Assembly: GCA_051871515.1 (NCBI GenBank)
Contig: JBJECY010000107.1
Coordinates: forward strand, 1-6,529
Direction of reading: 5' to 3'
Source: SFTJ01 sp051871515
GTDB taxonomy: Bacteria > Bacteroidota > Bacteroidia > Bacteroidales > Muribaculaceae
DNA: 6,529 nucleotides
In this document: piece after piece, positions 1 to 6,024 of the stretch
Layout: each line of letters begins with the position of its first letter
How positions within the stretch are numbered: position 1 is the first letter of the stretch
Program-made: the position numbers and the translations under genes
Notes under the pieces: generated by a model
The model's database searches: none
Told to the model about the DNA's origin: nothing
What the model saw: only the letters and a program-made list of their open reading frames with translations

Positions 1-2299
1 CCTCAAGGGCAAAGAACGCGCTGTTCATGTCAACCTCACGAAGCCCGATGCTGAGTTTGCCATCTTCAAGCGAAGCTACAAAGCGAATCTTCTTGTTAGC
101 ACCCTCAGCTTTCTGACGAAGTTCCTCAAAGCCGGCATCGAGCTGCGACACACGGTTCATGAAATCGTCAACCGAGCCTTCGAAAAATTCTTCAGGCACA
201 AAAAGGTGCTTAACCACGTCGCTTTGCTCAACAGCGTAGCCCGATTCGCGAGCCAAGATGGTGATTTTGCGAGCCACATCGTTGCCACTGAGGTCAACAC
301 GCGGGTCGGGCTCACTGTAGCCCAGTTCGCGAGCAAGCCTTACTGCCTTGCTAAACGGACAATCATGGCTCAGAGTGTTGAATATGTAGTTGATGGTGCC
401 CGAGAGCACAGCCTCAATCTTAAGAATCTTATCGCCCGAGTTGCGCAGATTATTGATGGTGCTGATGATTGGCAGACCTGCACCCACGTTGGTCTCAAAC
501 AGATATTTCACATCGCGTCTGTGAGCAATCTCTTTGAGGCGCTGATAGCTCTCGTAGGGCGAAGCAGCCGCAATCTTGTTGGCAGCCACCACGTTCACGT
601 TATGGTTGAGCAAATCGGCATAAATGCCTGCAATGTCGGCACTCGCCGTACAATCAACAAACACCGAGTTAAATATGTTCATCTTAATCACCTCGTCGCG
701 TATGTTTTGAGGTGTGGCATCAAGCTCGGCGCTGTTGAGCAACGATTTCACGTCGCTCACGTCAAGACCCTCGCGGCTGAAGACGCATTTGCGAGAATTA
801 GCAATGCCCACCACCTTCAGCTCAAGCGACTTATCTTGTTTAAGGCTCAACTGCTGCTTCTTGATTTGGTTGATAAGGCTCATGCCCACATTGCCCACGC
901 CTGTGATAAACAGGTTGAGCACCTGTGTCTCAGAGAGGAAAAAGCTATCGTGAATCACGTTGAGAGCCTTGCGCAGATAAGCCAAATCAATCACAAACGA
1001 GATGTTGGTTTCTGATGCGCCCTGTGCACAAGCAATCACGTTGATACCATTGCGGCCAAGCGTGTTAAACAGCTTGCCGGCGATACCCGGAGTGTGCTTC
1101 ATGTTCTCACCCACAATAGCCACAGTGGCAAGGTCGCGTTCGGCAGTAATATCACTGATGTCACCGGTGCTCAGCTCGCTCGTGAACTCCTCACGCAGCA
1201 CAGCCACAGCCTTCTCGGCATCGGCATTCCTTACAGCAAAAGAAGTGTTGTGCTCCGACGATGCCTGCGACACCAAGAACACGCTCACGCCATTGCGTGC
1301 CAAAGCATTGAAAATGCGCGAGTTAATGCCAATCACGCCCACCATACCAAAGCCGGTGAGGGTGATGAGGCAAGTATCGTTGATTGACGAGATACCCTTG
1401 ATGGCCTTGCCCTTGCTGTTGTTCTCATCAGAGATGAGCGTTCCGGGCGCCGAGGGATTGAACGTATTCTTAATTAATATAGGTATGTTCTTATGGAAAA
1501 CAGGATAGATGGTAGGAGGATAAACCACCTTAGCACCGAAGTTGCAAAGTTCCATAGCCTCGATAAACGTAAGATTATCAATCACATAAGCCGAGCTAAT
1601 CACACGCGGGTCGGCAGTCATGAAACCATCAACATCGGTCCATATTTCCAACTTGCGAGCATCGAGCGCCGAAGCGATGAGTGCAGCCGTGTAGTCGCTG
1701 CCGCCGCGGCCCAAGTTAGTGATTTCGCCTGTGTGCTCGTCCGACGAGATGAAGCCGGGCACCAAAGCCACCTTGCCCGTAAACGAGCCAAGAGTTTGCT
1801 TAATAAGCTTCTCCGTGAGTTCAAGATTGGCATAATGCTTGCCAAATTGCGTATTGGTTTTCACAAACCGGCGAGAGTCGAAGTGCGTTGCCCCATCAAT
1901 GATGCGAGCAATAATGGCACTTGACAATCTTTCTCCGTAGCTCACCACAATGTCGCGGGTGCGCTCCGAGAGGTCCTTAATCAAAGCTATGCCCCGGAAA
2001 ATGTTGCCCAACTCTTCAAGCAATGGGTCAGCTATGGCATGCACCTCTGGCAGCTTTTCAGCCGGCACCATGCCCTGAATCACATCATTGTGACGAGTCA
2101 CAATCTCGGCATACTGCTGCAAATAGCCCATGTCGCCCGTTGATGCCTGCTTAGCGGTGTTTATCAACTTATCAGTGATGCCGCCTAATGCCGATACAAC
2201 AACAACAACCTGCTCATTGCAGCTTTCAACTATCGATTTCACATTACGCAGGCTATTAACAGTGCCTACCGATGTTCCTCCAAACTTTAAAACCTTCAT
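1..2299 (-). CDS. thrA: Bifunctional aspartokinase / homoserine dehydrogenase I (C-terminus cut by window edge)
   Basis: This fused cytoplasmic enzyme catalyses the first and third steps of the aspartate pathway: ATP-dependent phosphorylation of aspartate, and NAD(P)H reduction of aspartate semialdehyde to homoserine. I translated 766 uninterrupted codons from the reverse strand. The aspartokinase domain shows KFGGTS at residues 5-10, GRGGSDYTAA at 197-206 and WTDVDGFMTADPR at 220-232. Two ACT-like regulatory segments follow, around 312-385 (QASSEHNTSF) and 393-460 (AQGASETNISF), as in threonine-inhibited ThrA. The homoserine dehydrogenase part has the nucleotide-binding GVGNVG at 467-472, ANK with Lys575, NVGAGLP at 604-610 and EPDPRVDLSGNDVARK at 663-678, which keeps the catalytic-type Asp674 and Lys678. 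E. coli ThrA has 820 residues, so roughly 45-55 are missing beyond position 1. The ATG at 2299 is chosen because KFGGTS lies at the expected distance and an in-frame TGA lies upstream with no other ATG between. The long plus-strand frames here are antisense shadows. Confidence 0.97.
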   Translation of the reverse strand, partial: MKVLKFGGTSVGTVNSLRNVKSIVESCNEQVVVVVSALGGITDKLINTAKQASTGDMGYLQQYAEIVTRHNDVIQGMVPAEKLPEVHAIADPLLEELGNIFRGIALIKDLSERTRDIVVSYGERLSSAIIARIIDGATHFDSRRFVKTNTQFGKHYANLELTEKLIKQTLGSFTGKVALVPGFISSDEHTGEITNLGRGGSDYTAALIASALDARKLEIWTDVDGFMTADPRVISSAYVIDNLTFIEAMELCNFGAKVVYPPTIYPVFHKNIPILIKNTFNPSAPGTLISDENNSKGKAIKGISSINDTCLITLTGFGMVGVIGINSRIFNALARNGVSVFLVSQASSEHNTSFAVRNADAEKAVAVLREEFTSELSTGDISDITAERDLATVAIVGENMKHTPGIAGKLFNTLGRNGINVIACAQGASETNISFVIDLAYLRKALNVIHDSFFLSETQVLNLFITGVGNVGMSLINQIKKQQLSLKQDKSLELKVVGIANSRKCVFSREGLDVSDVKSLLNSAELDATPQNIRDEVIKMNIFNSVFVDCTASADIAGIYADLLNHNVNVVAANKIAAASPYESYQRLKEIAHRRDVKYLFETNVGAGLPIISTINNLRNSGDKILKIEAVLSGTINYIFNTLSHDCPFSKAVRLARELGYSEPDPRVDLSGNDVARKITILARESGYAVEQSDVVKHLFVPEEFFEGSVDDFMNRVSQLDAGFEELRQKAEGANKKIRFVASLEDGKLSIGLREVDMNSAFFALE

Positions 2300-2301
2300 T
2301 A

Positions 2302-2343
2302 TTAACGCTTTAAATGCCGCCGGCAAACAAGGCTTATAGTCAT
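2302..2343 (-). other. Possible 13-codon leader ORF ahead of thrA
   Basis: On the minus strand an ATG at 2343 opens a short frame reading MTISLVCRRHLKR and closes with TAA at 2304-2302, two bases before the thrA ATG. It lies inside the untranslated leader predicted from the promoter at 2397-2431. The spacing would suit translational coupling. It contains one Thr and one Ile codon, far fewer than the threonine/isoleucine runs of the enterobacterial thr leader, so classical attenuation is not supported. It has no recognisable Shine-Dalgarno sequence and may be a chance frame. Confidence 0.2.
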
Positions 2344-2396
2344 ATCACAGCGCTTGCGCCAACAGCTCAATTTATTTCTTTTGTTAATTACGCCGC

Positions 2397-2431
2397 CAAA
2401 GGTACTAATTTTTATTGAATTAGCATTACAA
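2397..2431 (-). promoter_or_regulatory. Putative thrA promoter (Bacteroides-type)
   Basis: Read on the minus strand, TACCTTTG at 2404-2397 matches the Bacteroides -7 consensus TAnnTTTG exactly. A TTG at 2431-2429 lies 24 bases upstream, slightly further than the usual 19-21, so the -33 element is weak. Transcription would begin near 2391-2393 and give a leader of about 92 bases. That leader contains the small frame at 2343-2302 and an 11-base palindrome, TGCCG-C-CGGCA, at 2315-2325. Confidence 0.5.
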
Positions 2432-2653
2432 TATGTAGGCAAAACAGCATTTCAGATAACAGTTTTGATGTAAAATAGCCCACTTACAAACTAACGATAA
2501 GCCAATTCAAGCCAAATTGCACCAAACTATTATTGAATAAGCAGCCCCAAGCAGTTTTGATGTGCCCTTTCGTATATTATTATCAGAAGCCGTTGGTGGA
2601 GCCGTATCATACAATAACATCCCCAAATAATTCCACAATTCACGCCGTGCATT

Positions 2654-2685
2654 TTTGCTTAAAAAAAGGAAATTCGCTAAATTTG
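2654..2685 (+). promoter_or_regulatory. yqgE promoter, almost on the start codon
   Basis: TTTG at 2654-2657, a 20-base spacer, and TAAATTTG at 2678-2685 match the Bacteroides sigma-ABfr consensus (TTTG, 19-21 bases, TAnnTTTG) at both boxes. By the usual spacing, transcription would start at about 2688-2692, while the ATG is at 2693. The transcript would therefore carry about 0-5 untranslated bases. Confidence 0.65.
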
Positions 2686-2692
2686 TAATCAA

Positions 2693-3292
2693 ATGAACGA
2701 GACTGACGACATATTCCACTTCACCGACGATGAGCCGGAGCCGCGACGCGGATGTGTGATGATAGCCAAGCCAACGGTCAACGACCTTTGTTTTGGCAAA
2801 TCGGTGATTGTGCTTGTCAGTCACAACGATAATGGCTCAATGGGGCTTATGGTGAACCGCGATTCGGGCCTTTTGCTCAATGACGTGCTGCCCGAGCTGC
2901 TCACCACCGAGGACTTGCCGCTGTATCTGGGCGGTCCGGTTGACAACAACATGCTCTTTTTCATTCACACGCTTGGCGAAGAGGTAATCCCCAAATGCAA
3001 GTACATTGCCCCGGGGCTGTATCTGGGCGGTGAATACGATGCCATGAAGCGCTACATCAACAGCGGCGCCACCGTCAACGGCAAAATGAAGTTTATGCTG
3101 GGCTACAGCGGATGGGATGCCGACCAGCTGAAAAGCGAAATTGAGCAGCACGACTGGGCAATTTGTCAGCAAACTGTGCCAAAACTGCTTTTGAGCCACA
3201 GCGAATACGGATTATGGCAAAAACACGTTGAAATGCTGGGGCAGCGCTACCACCTATGGCAAAACTGGCCCTACGACCTGCGGAGCAATTAA
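2693..3292 (+). CDS. YqgE/AlgH family protein (UPF0301)
   Basis: This 199-residue cytoplasmic protein belongs to the YqgE/AlgH family, which is widespread in bacteria. The biochemical role is unsettled; AlgH was named for an effect on alginate regulation in Pseudomonas. Family landmarks are MIAKP near residues 23-27, NGSMGLMVNR at 47-56, LYLGGPVDNNMLFFIHT at 77-93, APGLYLGGEYDA at 106-117 and FMLGYSGWDADQL at 134-146. The family is usually about 185-190 residues; the extra length here is an acidic N-terminal stretch of about 20 residues before the conserved core. The ATG at 2693 is preferred, but Met23 (ATG at 2759) is a possible alternative because it lies where the E. coli core begins. No Shine-Dalgarno sequence is positioned before either start. 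There is no signal peptide or membrane segment. It is divergent from thrA and ends directly against the convergent acetyltransferase gene. Confidence 0.93.
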   Translation: MNETDDIFHFTDDEPEPRRGCVMIAKPTVNDLCFGKSVIVLVSHNDNGSMGLMVNRDSGLLLNDVLPELLTTEDLPLYLGGPVDNNMLFFIHTLGEEVIPKCKYIAPGLYLGGEYDAMKRYINSGATVNGKMKFMLGYSGWDADQLKSEIEQHDWAICQQTVPKLLLSHSEYGLWQKHVEMLGQRYHLWQNWPYDLRSN

Positions 3293-3832
3293 TCAGAAGC
3301 CAAAGTCAGGGGCAAAGCGATGCATCATCACAGCATCTTCAAAGCCGCCCTTTCCGTCAGCAATCCAACTGCGCAACAGATTTTCATGACCAAATCCCAC
3401 TGAACGGAAAAGTTGCTTGGCAGCTTGGTTGCTGCTGCGCACCGTGCAATAGACCTGATGCAGCCTAAGCCTGCCAAAAGCATATTTCTCAACCGCAATG
3501 TTCACTGCCCTCTCGCCCACTCCTTGGGCACGGTGAATGGCATCGACAAACACGCCAACCTCAGCACGGGCATTGAGCGTATCAAAATTAAACACATCAA
3601 TCACGCCCACAGGTTCGCCGGCCTGCAATATCATCATGCGCACCTCTTGTGTCTTGTAGATATCGGCACAATAATGTTGCAGATACTCCCACAACAGATA
3701 TTTCGACACGGGCGCTGACAAAGACCCCGAGACCCATGCGTCAATCTCGTTTTCCCATTTATAGAGAATCTCAAAATCTTCGGGTTCAATAGCACGCAGC
3801 TCAATGTCGCCATCCCTAAAAAATTCTGCCAT
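3293..3832 (-). CDS. GNAT family N-acetyltransferase (RimJ/RimL/SpeG-like)
   Basis: This 179-residue protein is predicted to transfer an acetyl group from acetyl-CoA to an amine. The substrate could be a protein N-terminus, a polyamine or a small molecule, and cannot be told from sequence. The N-terminal IELRAIEPEDFEILYKWEN (about residues 10-28) is the typical opening of the Acetyltransf_3 group. GEPVGVIDVFNFD (72-84) and RAEVGVFVD (89-97) fit the central beta strands. The acetyl-CoA pyrophosphate loop is RAQGVGERA at 101-109, matching Q/RxxGxG/A, and SNQAAKQLFRSVGF (134-147) is the conserved motif B with its Asn. Length is normal for the family. A possible -7 box, TAACTTTG, lies on the minus strand at 3915-3908 without a clear -33 partner, so it may instead be read through from the HAD-like gene 175 bases upstream. 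No Shine-Dalgarno is visible. Its TGA (3295-3293) touches the yqgE stop. Confidence 0.9.
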   Translation of the reverse strand: MAEFFRDGDIELRAIEPEDFEILYKWENEIDAWVSGSLSAPVSKYLLWEYLQHYCADIYKTQEVRMMILQAGEPVGVIDVFNFDTLNARAEVGVFVDAIHRAQGVGERAVNIAVEKYAFGRLRLHQVYCTVRSSNQAAKQLFRSVGFGHENLLRSWIADGKGGFEDAVMMHRFAPDFGF

Positions 3833-4007
3833 ATTATAATGTGTTTAGGTTACAATAACTTTTTTACGCCATAGCAAACCAACACACGCCAGTGCTGTTG
3901 CCAAGCGCAAAGTTAAGCAAACCTGAGGAATAATCATTCATCCCCACGTCAATAAAAAGATATGTACTCCTTAAAAAAGGGAACTTCATCAAGAGCGGCA
4001 AAACCAA
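3833..4007 (-). other. Spacer between HAD-like gene and GNAT gene
   Basis: These 175 bases separate two codirectional minus-strand genes. The only candidate signal is TAACTTTG at 3915-3908, which matches the Bacteroides -7 consensus and would give a leader of about 70 bases; I found no TTTG or TTG at the right distance upstream. CCTTAAAAAAGG at 3968-3979 could fold into a 4-bp stem, too weak for a terminator. No small gene or RNA is recognisable. Confidence 0.4.
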
Positions 4008-4610
4008 TCAAAGCAGACAATACTGAGTGGCAATCTGCTCAAAAGCCATAAGCCTGCGCCTAACACTCACAGCCACCACATAACTCGCCCCCAAACACAG
4101 TTTCTTAAGGCTCAAACGCTTGCCCATATCCATACCTGAGGCGATGTCCGAAACAAAACGGCCCTCATACACATCGTTTTCGTCATAGGCAAGTTCGTTT
4201 GCCACCACATCGTTCACACCATATTTCAACGCCCATGGGCGGATGATGTCGGCAACCATTTCACTGGCTATCACCACCTTGTAGTTTTGAAGGCGTTTTT
4301 TCTGAAGTTCCTGAATGCCCTTAGGGAACAATCGGCAATTAATCACCGAAGCAAAATCGCGGCACAACTCTGAGATTTCGGTCCGTGTGCGACCGCGCAA
4401 CACCGTGTTGACCATTTTACGCGCATACACTGCGCTGCCACACAAGCCAATCTTGTGAAACATCACCCACGGCAGGACAATAGCATCATTCAAGAAATAA
4501 GTGAAATAATTGCCGCTGGCAAATTTAAGAAACGCATGTAGCGATTCTCCCCTCATCAGTGTTTCATCAAAGGCAAATACTGCCATCTTTTGATTGTTTT
4601 CCATAATCAT
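4008..4610 (-). CDS. HAD-IB-like protein lacking catalytic residues (putative pseudophosphatase)
   Basis: This 200-residue protein aligns by eye with HAD-IB (phosphoserine phosphatase-like) proteins: FDETLMRGESLHAFLKF (residues 14-30), a hydrophobic cap region (35-55), KVVIASEMVADIIRPWA (111-127), NELAYDENDVYEGRFVSD (138-155), and an end resembling the motif IV helix (FEQIATQYCLL, 190-200). Active members have DxDGT at motif I; here the motif is AFDET, with Ala13 in place of the nucleophile Asp, though Asp15 and Thr17 remain. Ser116 fits motif II. The motif III lysine position (ExKV in relatives) appears to be Met162, with Lys164 nearby. Motif IV, normally GDSxxD, reads SVRRRL at 182-187. Phosphatase activity is therefore unlikely. 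The frame is full length with no internal stop, so it is either a non-catalytic derivative or early in decay. The start at 4610 is supported by an AGGAGG nine bases upstream; Met3 and Met9 are alternatives. Confidence 0.8.
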   Translation of the reverse strand: MIMENNQKMAVFAFDETLMRGESLHAFLKFASGNYFTYFLNDAIVLPWVMFHKIGLCGSAVYARKMVNTVLRGRTRTEISELCRDFASVINCRLFPKGIQELQKKRLQNYKVVIASEMVADIIRPWALKYGVNDVVANELAYDENDVYEGRFVSDIASGMDMGKRLSLKKLCLGASYVVAVSVRRRLMAFEQIATQYCLL

Positions 4611-4619
4611 AAATTAAAA

Positions 4620-4627
4620 CCTCCTTT
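4620..4627 (-). promoter_or_regulatory. Strong Shine-Dalgarno sequence for the HAD-like gene
   Basis: Read on the minus strand, AAAGGAGG ends nine bases before the ATG at 4610 and contains a complete AGGAGG core at 4625-4620. None of the other start codons in the window has such a site, and Bacteroidota in general seldom use Shine-Dalgarno pairing. It decides the start in favour of Met1 over Met3 (15 bases away) or Met9. Confidence 0.65.
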
Positions 4628-4870
4628 CGTTGGATGGTAACTTACATCGGCTAAACCTTACTTTGCATCAATGCGAGTCACCATTGCAACTCAATGTTTT
4701 TTTAATAATAATTTAGCAAAGCGCCTTATTAAATATAAGAATTAAGGAAATCTAATAAACAGAAACATCAAAACATCTTATCTATTAAATAGACTCTTTA
4801 AAAACAATGATTGAACCCTCAATGCGGCAAAACGCGCATAATCAGGCCGATGCTTAATGTTTCTACGATG

Positions 4871-4900
4871 CAAATATAATGATATTTTGCAAAAAACAAA
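4871..4900 (-). promoter_or_regulatory. Candidate leftward promoter (HAD-like gene or small RNA)
   Basis: On the minus strand TTTG at 4900-4897, an 18-base spacer, and TATATTTG at 4878-4871 fit the Bacteroides promoter pattern, with the spacer one base short of the usual range. It is the only exact TAnnTTTG match upstream of the HAD-like gene. A start near 4865 would give a leader of about 255 bases, or an independent small transcript. The local AT richness raises the odds of a chance match. Confidence 0.35.
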
Positions 4901-5034
4901 TATCTCAAAACCAAAAAGTAAACAAAATCTAACAAAATTGCCACATATTGTATATAATATTATACACCACAATCCGCATTAAGCAGCAACTATGCTCTCT
5001 TGCAGAAGTAACGCCCACAAGCGGCAAAGCAAAA

Positions 5035-5049
5035 CGGCATCAGATGCCG
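5035..5049. other. Small hairpin, terminator-like on the minus strand
   Basis: CGGCAT at 5035-5040 pairs with ATGCCG at 5044-5049 around a three-base loop. Read on the minus strand it is followed by TTTTGCTTTG (5034-5025), resembling a weak intrinsic terminator. A competing six-base stem can form between GCGGCA at 5021-5026 and TGCCGC at 5045-5050. It lies upstream of the kinase promoter, so it is not part of that message, and no minus-strand gene precedes it here. Confidence 0.3.
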
Positions 5050-5086
5050 CATAAGGCAATTTTAAGTAATTTGCACACCCATTTAT

Positions 5087-5117
5087 TTTGTCAAACCGAA
5101 TAGTAGTGTTACCTTTG
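5087..5117 (+). promoter_or_regulatory. Pantothenate kinase promoter (Bacteroides-type)
   Basis: TTTG at 5087-5090 and TACCTTTG at 5110-5117 are separated by 19 bases, an exact match to the sigma-ABfr consensus at both boxes and in spacing. Transcription would start near 5121-5124, giving a leader of about 60 bases that is A-rich and has no Shine-Dalgarno sequence before the ATG at 5182. Confidence 0.75.
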
Positions 5118-5181
5118 ACCCCGTGTTAACGAACATCAGCTAACCAAACATTATAATAATAAACTCAATCATCAACCTGCA

Positions 5182-6024
5182 ATGGGAATAGTAATAGGAA
5201 TAGATGTGGGCGGAAGCACCACAAAAATAGTGGGGCTAAACGCCGGACAAATCATCTCACCCATGTTTATCACCGCCACCGACCCCGTGTCGTCGCTCTT
5301 TGGAGCATTTGGCAAATATATTTATAACAACAATATCAGCCTCAACCAAATAGACCAAGTGATGATTACCGGCGTGGGCAGTGCCTACGTTGAAGGCAAC
5401 ATCTACGGACTACCCACCGCTAAGGCCGACGAGTTTCAGAGCGACGGATTGGGAGCACGCTTTGGCAGCAAGCTCAACAAACTGATTGTTGTGAGCATGG
5501 GCACTGGCACCACACTGGTGCAGGTTGAGGGCAACAACATACGCCACCTGGGCGGCATAAGCATGGGCGGAGGCACTCTCATGGGGCTTTCTTCGCTGCT
5601 GCTGAAAACAACAAAGATTGAAACCATACAAGCCCTTGCCGAACAAGGCAACGTGAAAAACGTGAATTTGCAGATTGAAGACATCTGCAAAAAGGATATT
5701 GAGGGGCTGCCACTTTATGCCACCGCGTCGCTCTTTGGCAAAGCCAGCAACGCCCACCTCAGCGAGGAAGATATTGCCATTGGCATCTATTATCTGGTTA
5801 TACAAACCATTGGTTCGGCTGCCGTGCTCTCGGGGCTAAACAGCGGAATCAAGGACTATGTGATGATTGGCAACCTTGCCCAGATACCGCAATGTCGCAC
5901 CATCTTCAGCATGATAGAAGACCTCTATAAAGTGCGATTCCACATACCCGAGTATGCCGAATTCCGCACCGCCATCGGCGCCGCATTGTGCTACAACAGA
6001 GAAGCATCTGACTGCCAGAAATAA
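5182..6024 (+). CDS. coaW: Type II pantothenate kinase (Fumble/CoaW-like)
   Basis: This 280-residue cytoplasmic enzyme is predicted to phosphorylate pantothenate with ATP, the first committed step of coenzyme A synthesis. It has the acetate/sugar-kinase/Hsp70 fold. The phosphate-1 loop is GIDVGGSTTKI at residues 6-16. MITGVGSAYVEGNI (61-74) carries Glu71, which appears to match the catalytic glutamate of Staphylococcus aureus CoaW. DEFQSDGLGARF (83-94) follows, then the phosphate-2 segment VSMGTGTTLV (104-113), then RHLGGISMGGGTLMGL (121-136), the glycine-rich signature of PanK II. The C-terminal YVMIGNLAQIPQCRTIF and FRTAIGAALCYN complete the adenosine-binding half. Length is close to bacterial CoaW (about 267). 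There is no membrane segment. It is alone on its strand, with its own promoter at 5087-5117. A BadF/ROK-type kinase is the main alternative but fits the glycine motifs less well. The symbol is by family resemblance. Confidence 0.88.
   Translation: MGIVIGIDVGGSTTKIVGLNAGQIISPMFITATDPVSSLFGAFGKYIYNNNISLNQIDQVMITGVGSAYVEGNIYGLPTAKADEFQSDGLGARFGSKLNKLIVVSMGTGTTLVQVEGNNIRHLGGISMGGGTLMGLSSLLLKTTKIETIQALAEQGNVKNVNLQIEDICKKDIEGLPLYATASLFGKASNAHLSEEDIAIGIYYLVIQTIGSAAVLSGLNSGIKDYVMIGNLAQIPQCRTIFSMIEDLYKVRFHIPEYAEFRTAIGAALCYNREASDCQK

Larger units (their letters stand above)
2300..2692. other. Divergent thrA / yqgE intergenic region
   Basis: This AT-rich gap of 393 bases separates two divergent genes. 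It holds the putative thrA promoter on the left and the yqgE promoter on the right, about 220 bases apart. Between them I see no gene. There are two short direct repeats: CAGTTTTGATGT at 2460-2471 and 2552-2563, and TTATTGAAT at 2412-2420 and 2530-2538. Their spacings differ (92 and 118 bases), so they are not one simple duplication. A minus-strand frame at 2507-2824 runs antisense into yqgE and resembles nothing I recognise. Confidence 0.6.
4611..5181. other. AT-rich divergent intergenic region (HAD-like gene / pantothenate kinase)
   Basis: This 571-base gap is markedly AT-rich from about 4690 to 4980. It carries the Shine-Dalgarno of the HAD-like gene at its left end, a candidate leftward promoter at 4871-4900, a hairpin at 5035-5049, and the kinase promoter at 5087-5117. 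A short palindrome, TCTATT-A-AATAGA (4781-4793), is unremarkable for such composition. A 64-codon minus-strand frame at 4778-4972 has low-complexity Phe/Leu/Cys-rich content and looks like chance. I see no tRNA or known RNA family. Confidence 0.6.

Noticed and set aside
663..678. Residues 663-678 of ThrA: EPDPRVDLSG where E. coli and yeast have EPDPRDDL, a possible lost catalytic Asp (coordinates here are residues, nucleotides about 266-313)
   Set aside because: The first Asp of the pair is not the key residue; the second Asp (669), Asp674 and Lys678 are retained, so activity is expected.
206..1015. A 269-codon plus-strand open frame, with others at 1002-1508 and 1493-1924
   Set aside because: They lie antisense to thrA, whose minus-strand frame has all family motifs. 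The predicted peptides show no recognisable domain and follow the codon bias of the real gene.
2507..2824. 105-codon minus-strand frame in the thrA/yqgE gap
   Set aside because: It runs antisense through the first 130 bases of yqgE and across the yqgE promoter. Its translation matches no family I know.
4778..4972. 64-codon minus-strand frame with a hydrophobic N-terminal part, resembling a small membrane protein
   Set aside because: The residues reflect AT-rich non-coding DNA (Phe, Leu, Ile, Cys, Lys), it spans the candidate promoter at 4871-4900, and the hydrophobic stretch is broken by an Arg and followed by random-looking sequence.
4611..5181. tRNA, riboswitch or CRISPR in the long gap
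   Set aside because: No TTC-arm signature, no repeated spacer pattern and no known riboswitch core were found on either strand by eye.
5410..5805. Minus-strand frames at 5410-5805 and 5836-6075
   Set aside because: Antisense shadows of the pantothenate kinase gene; the second also reads through the terminator hairpin.
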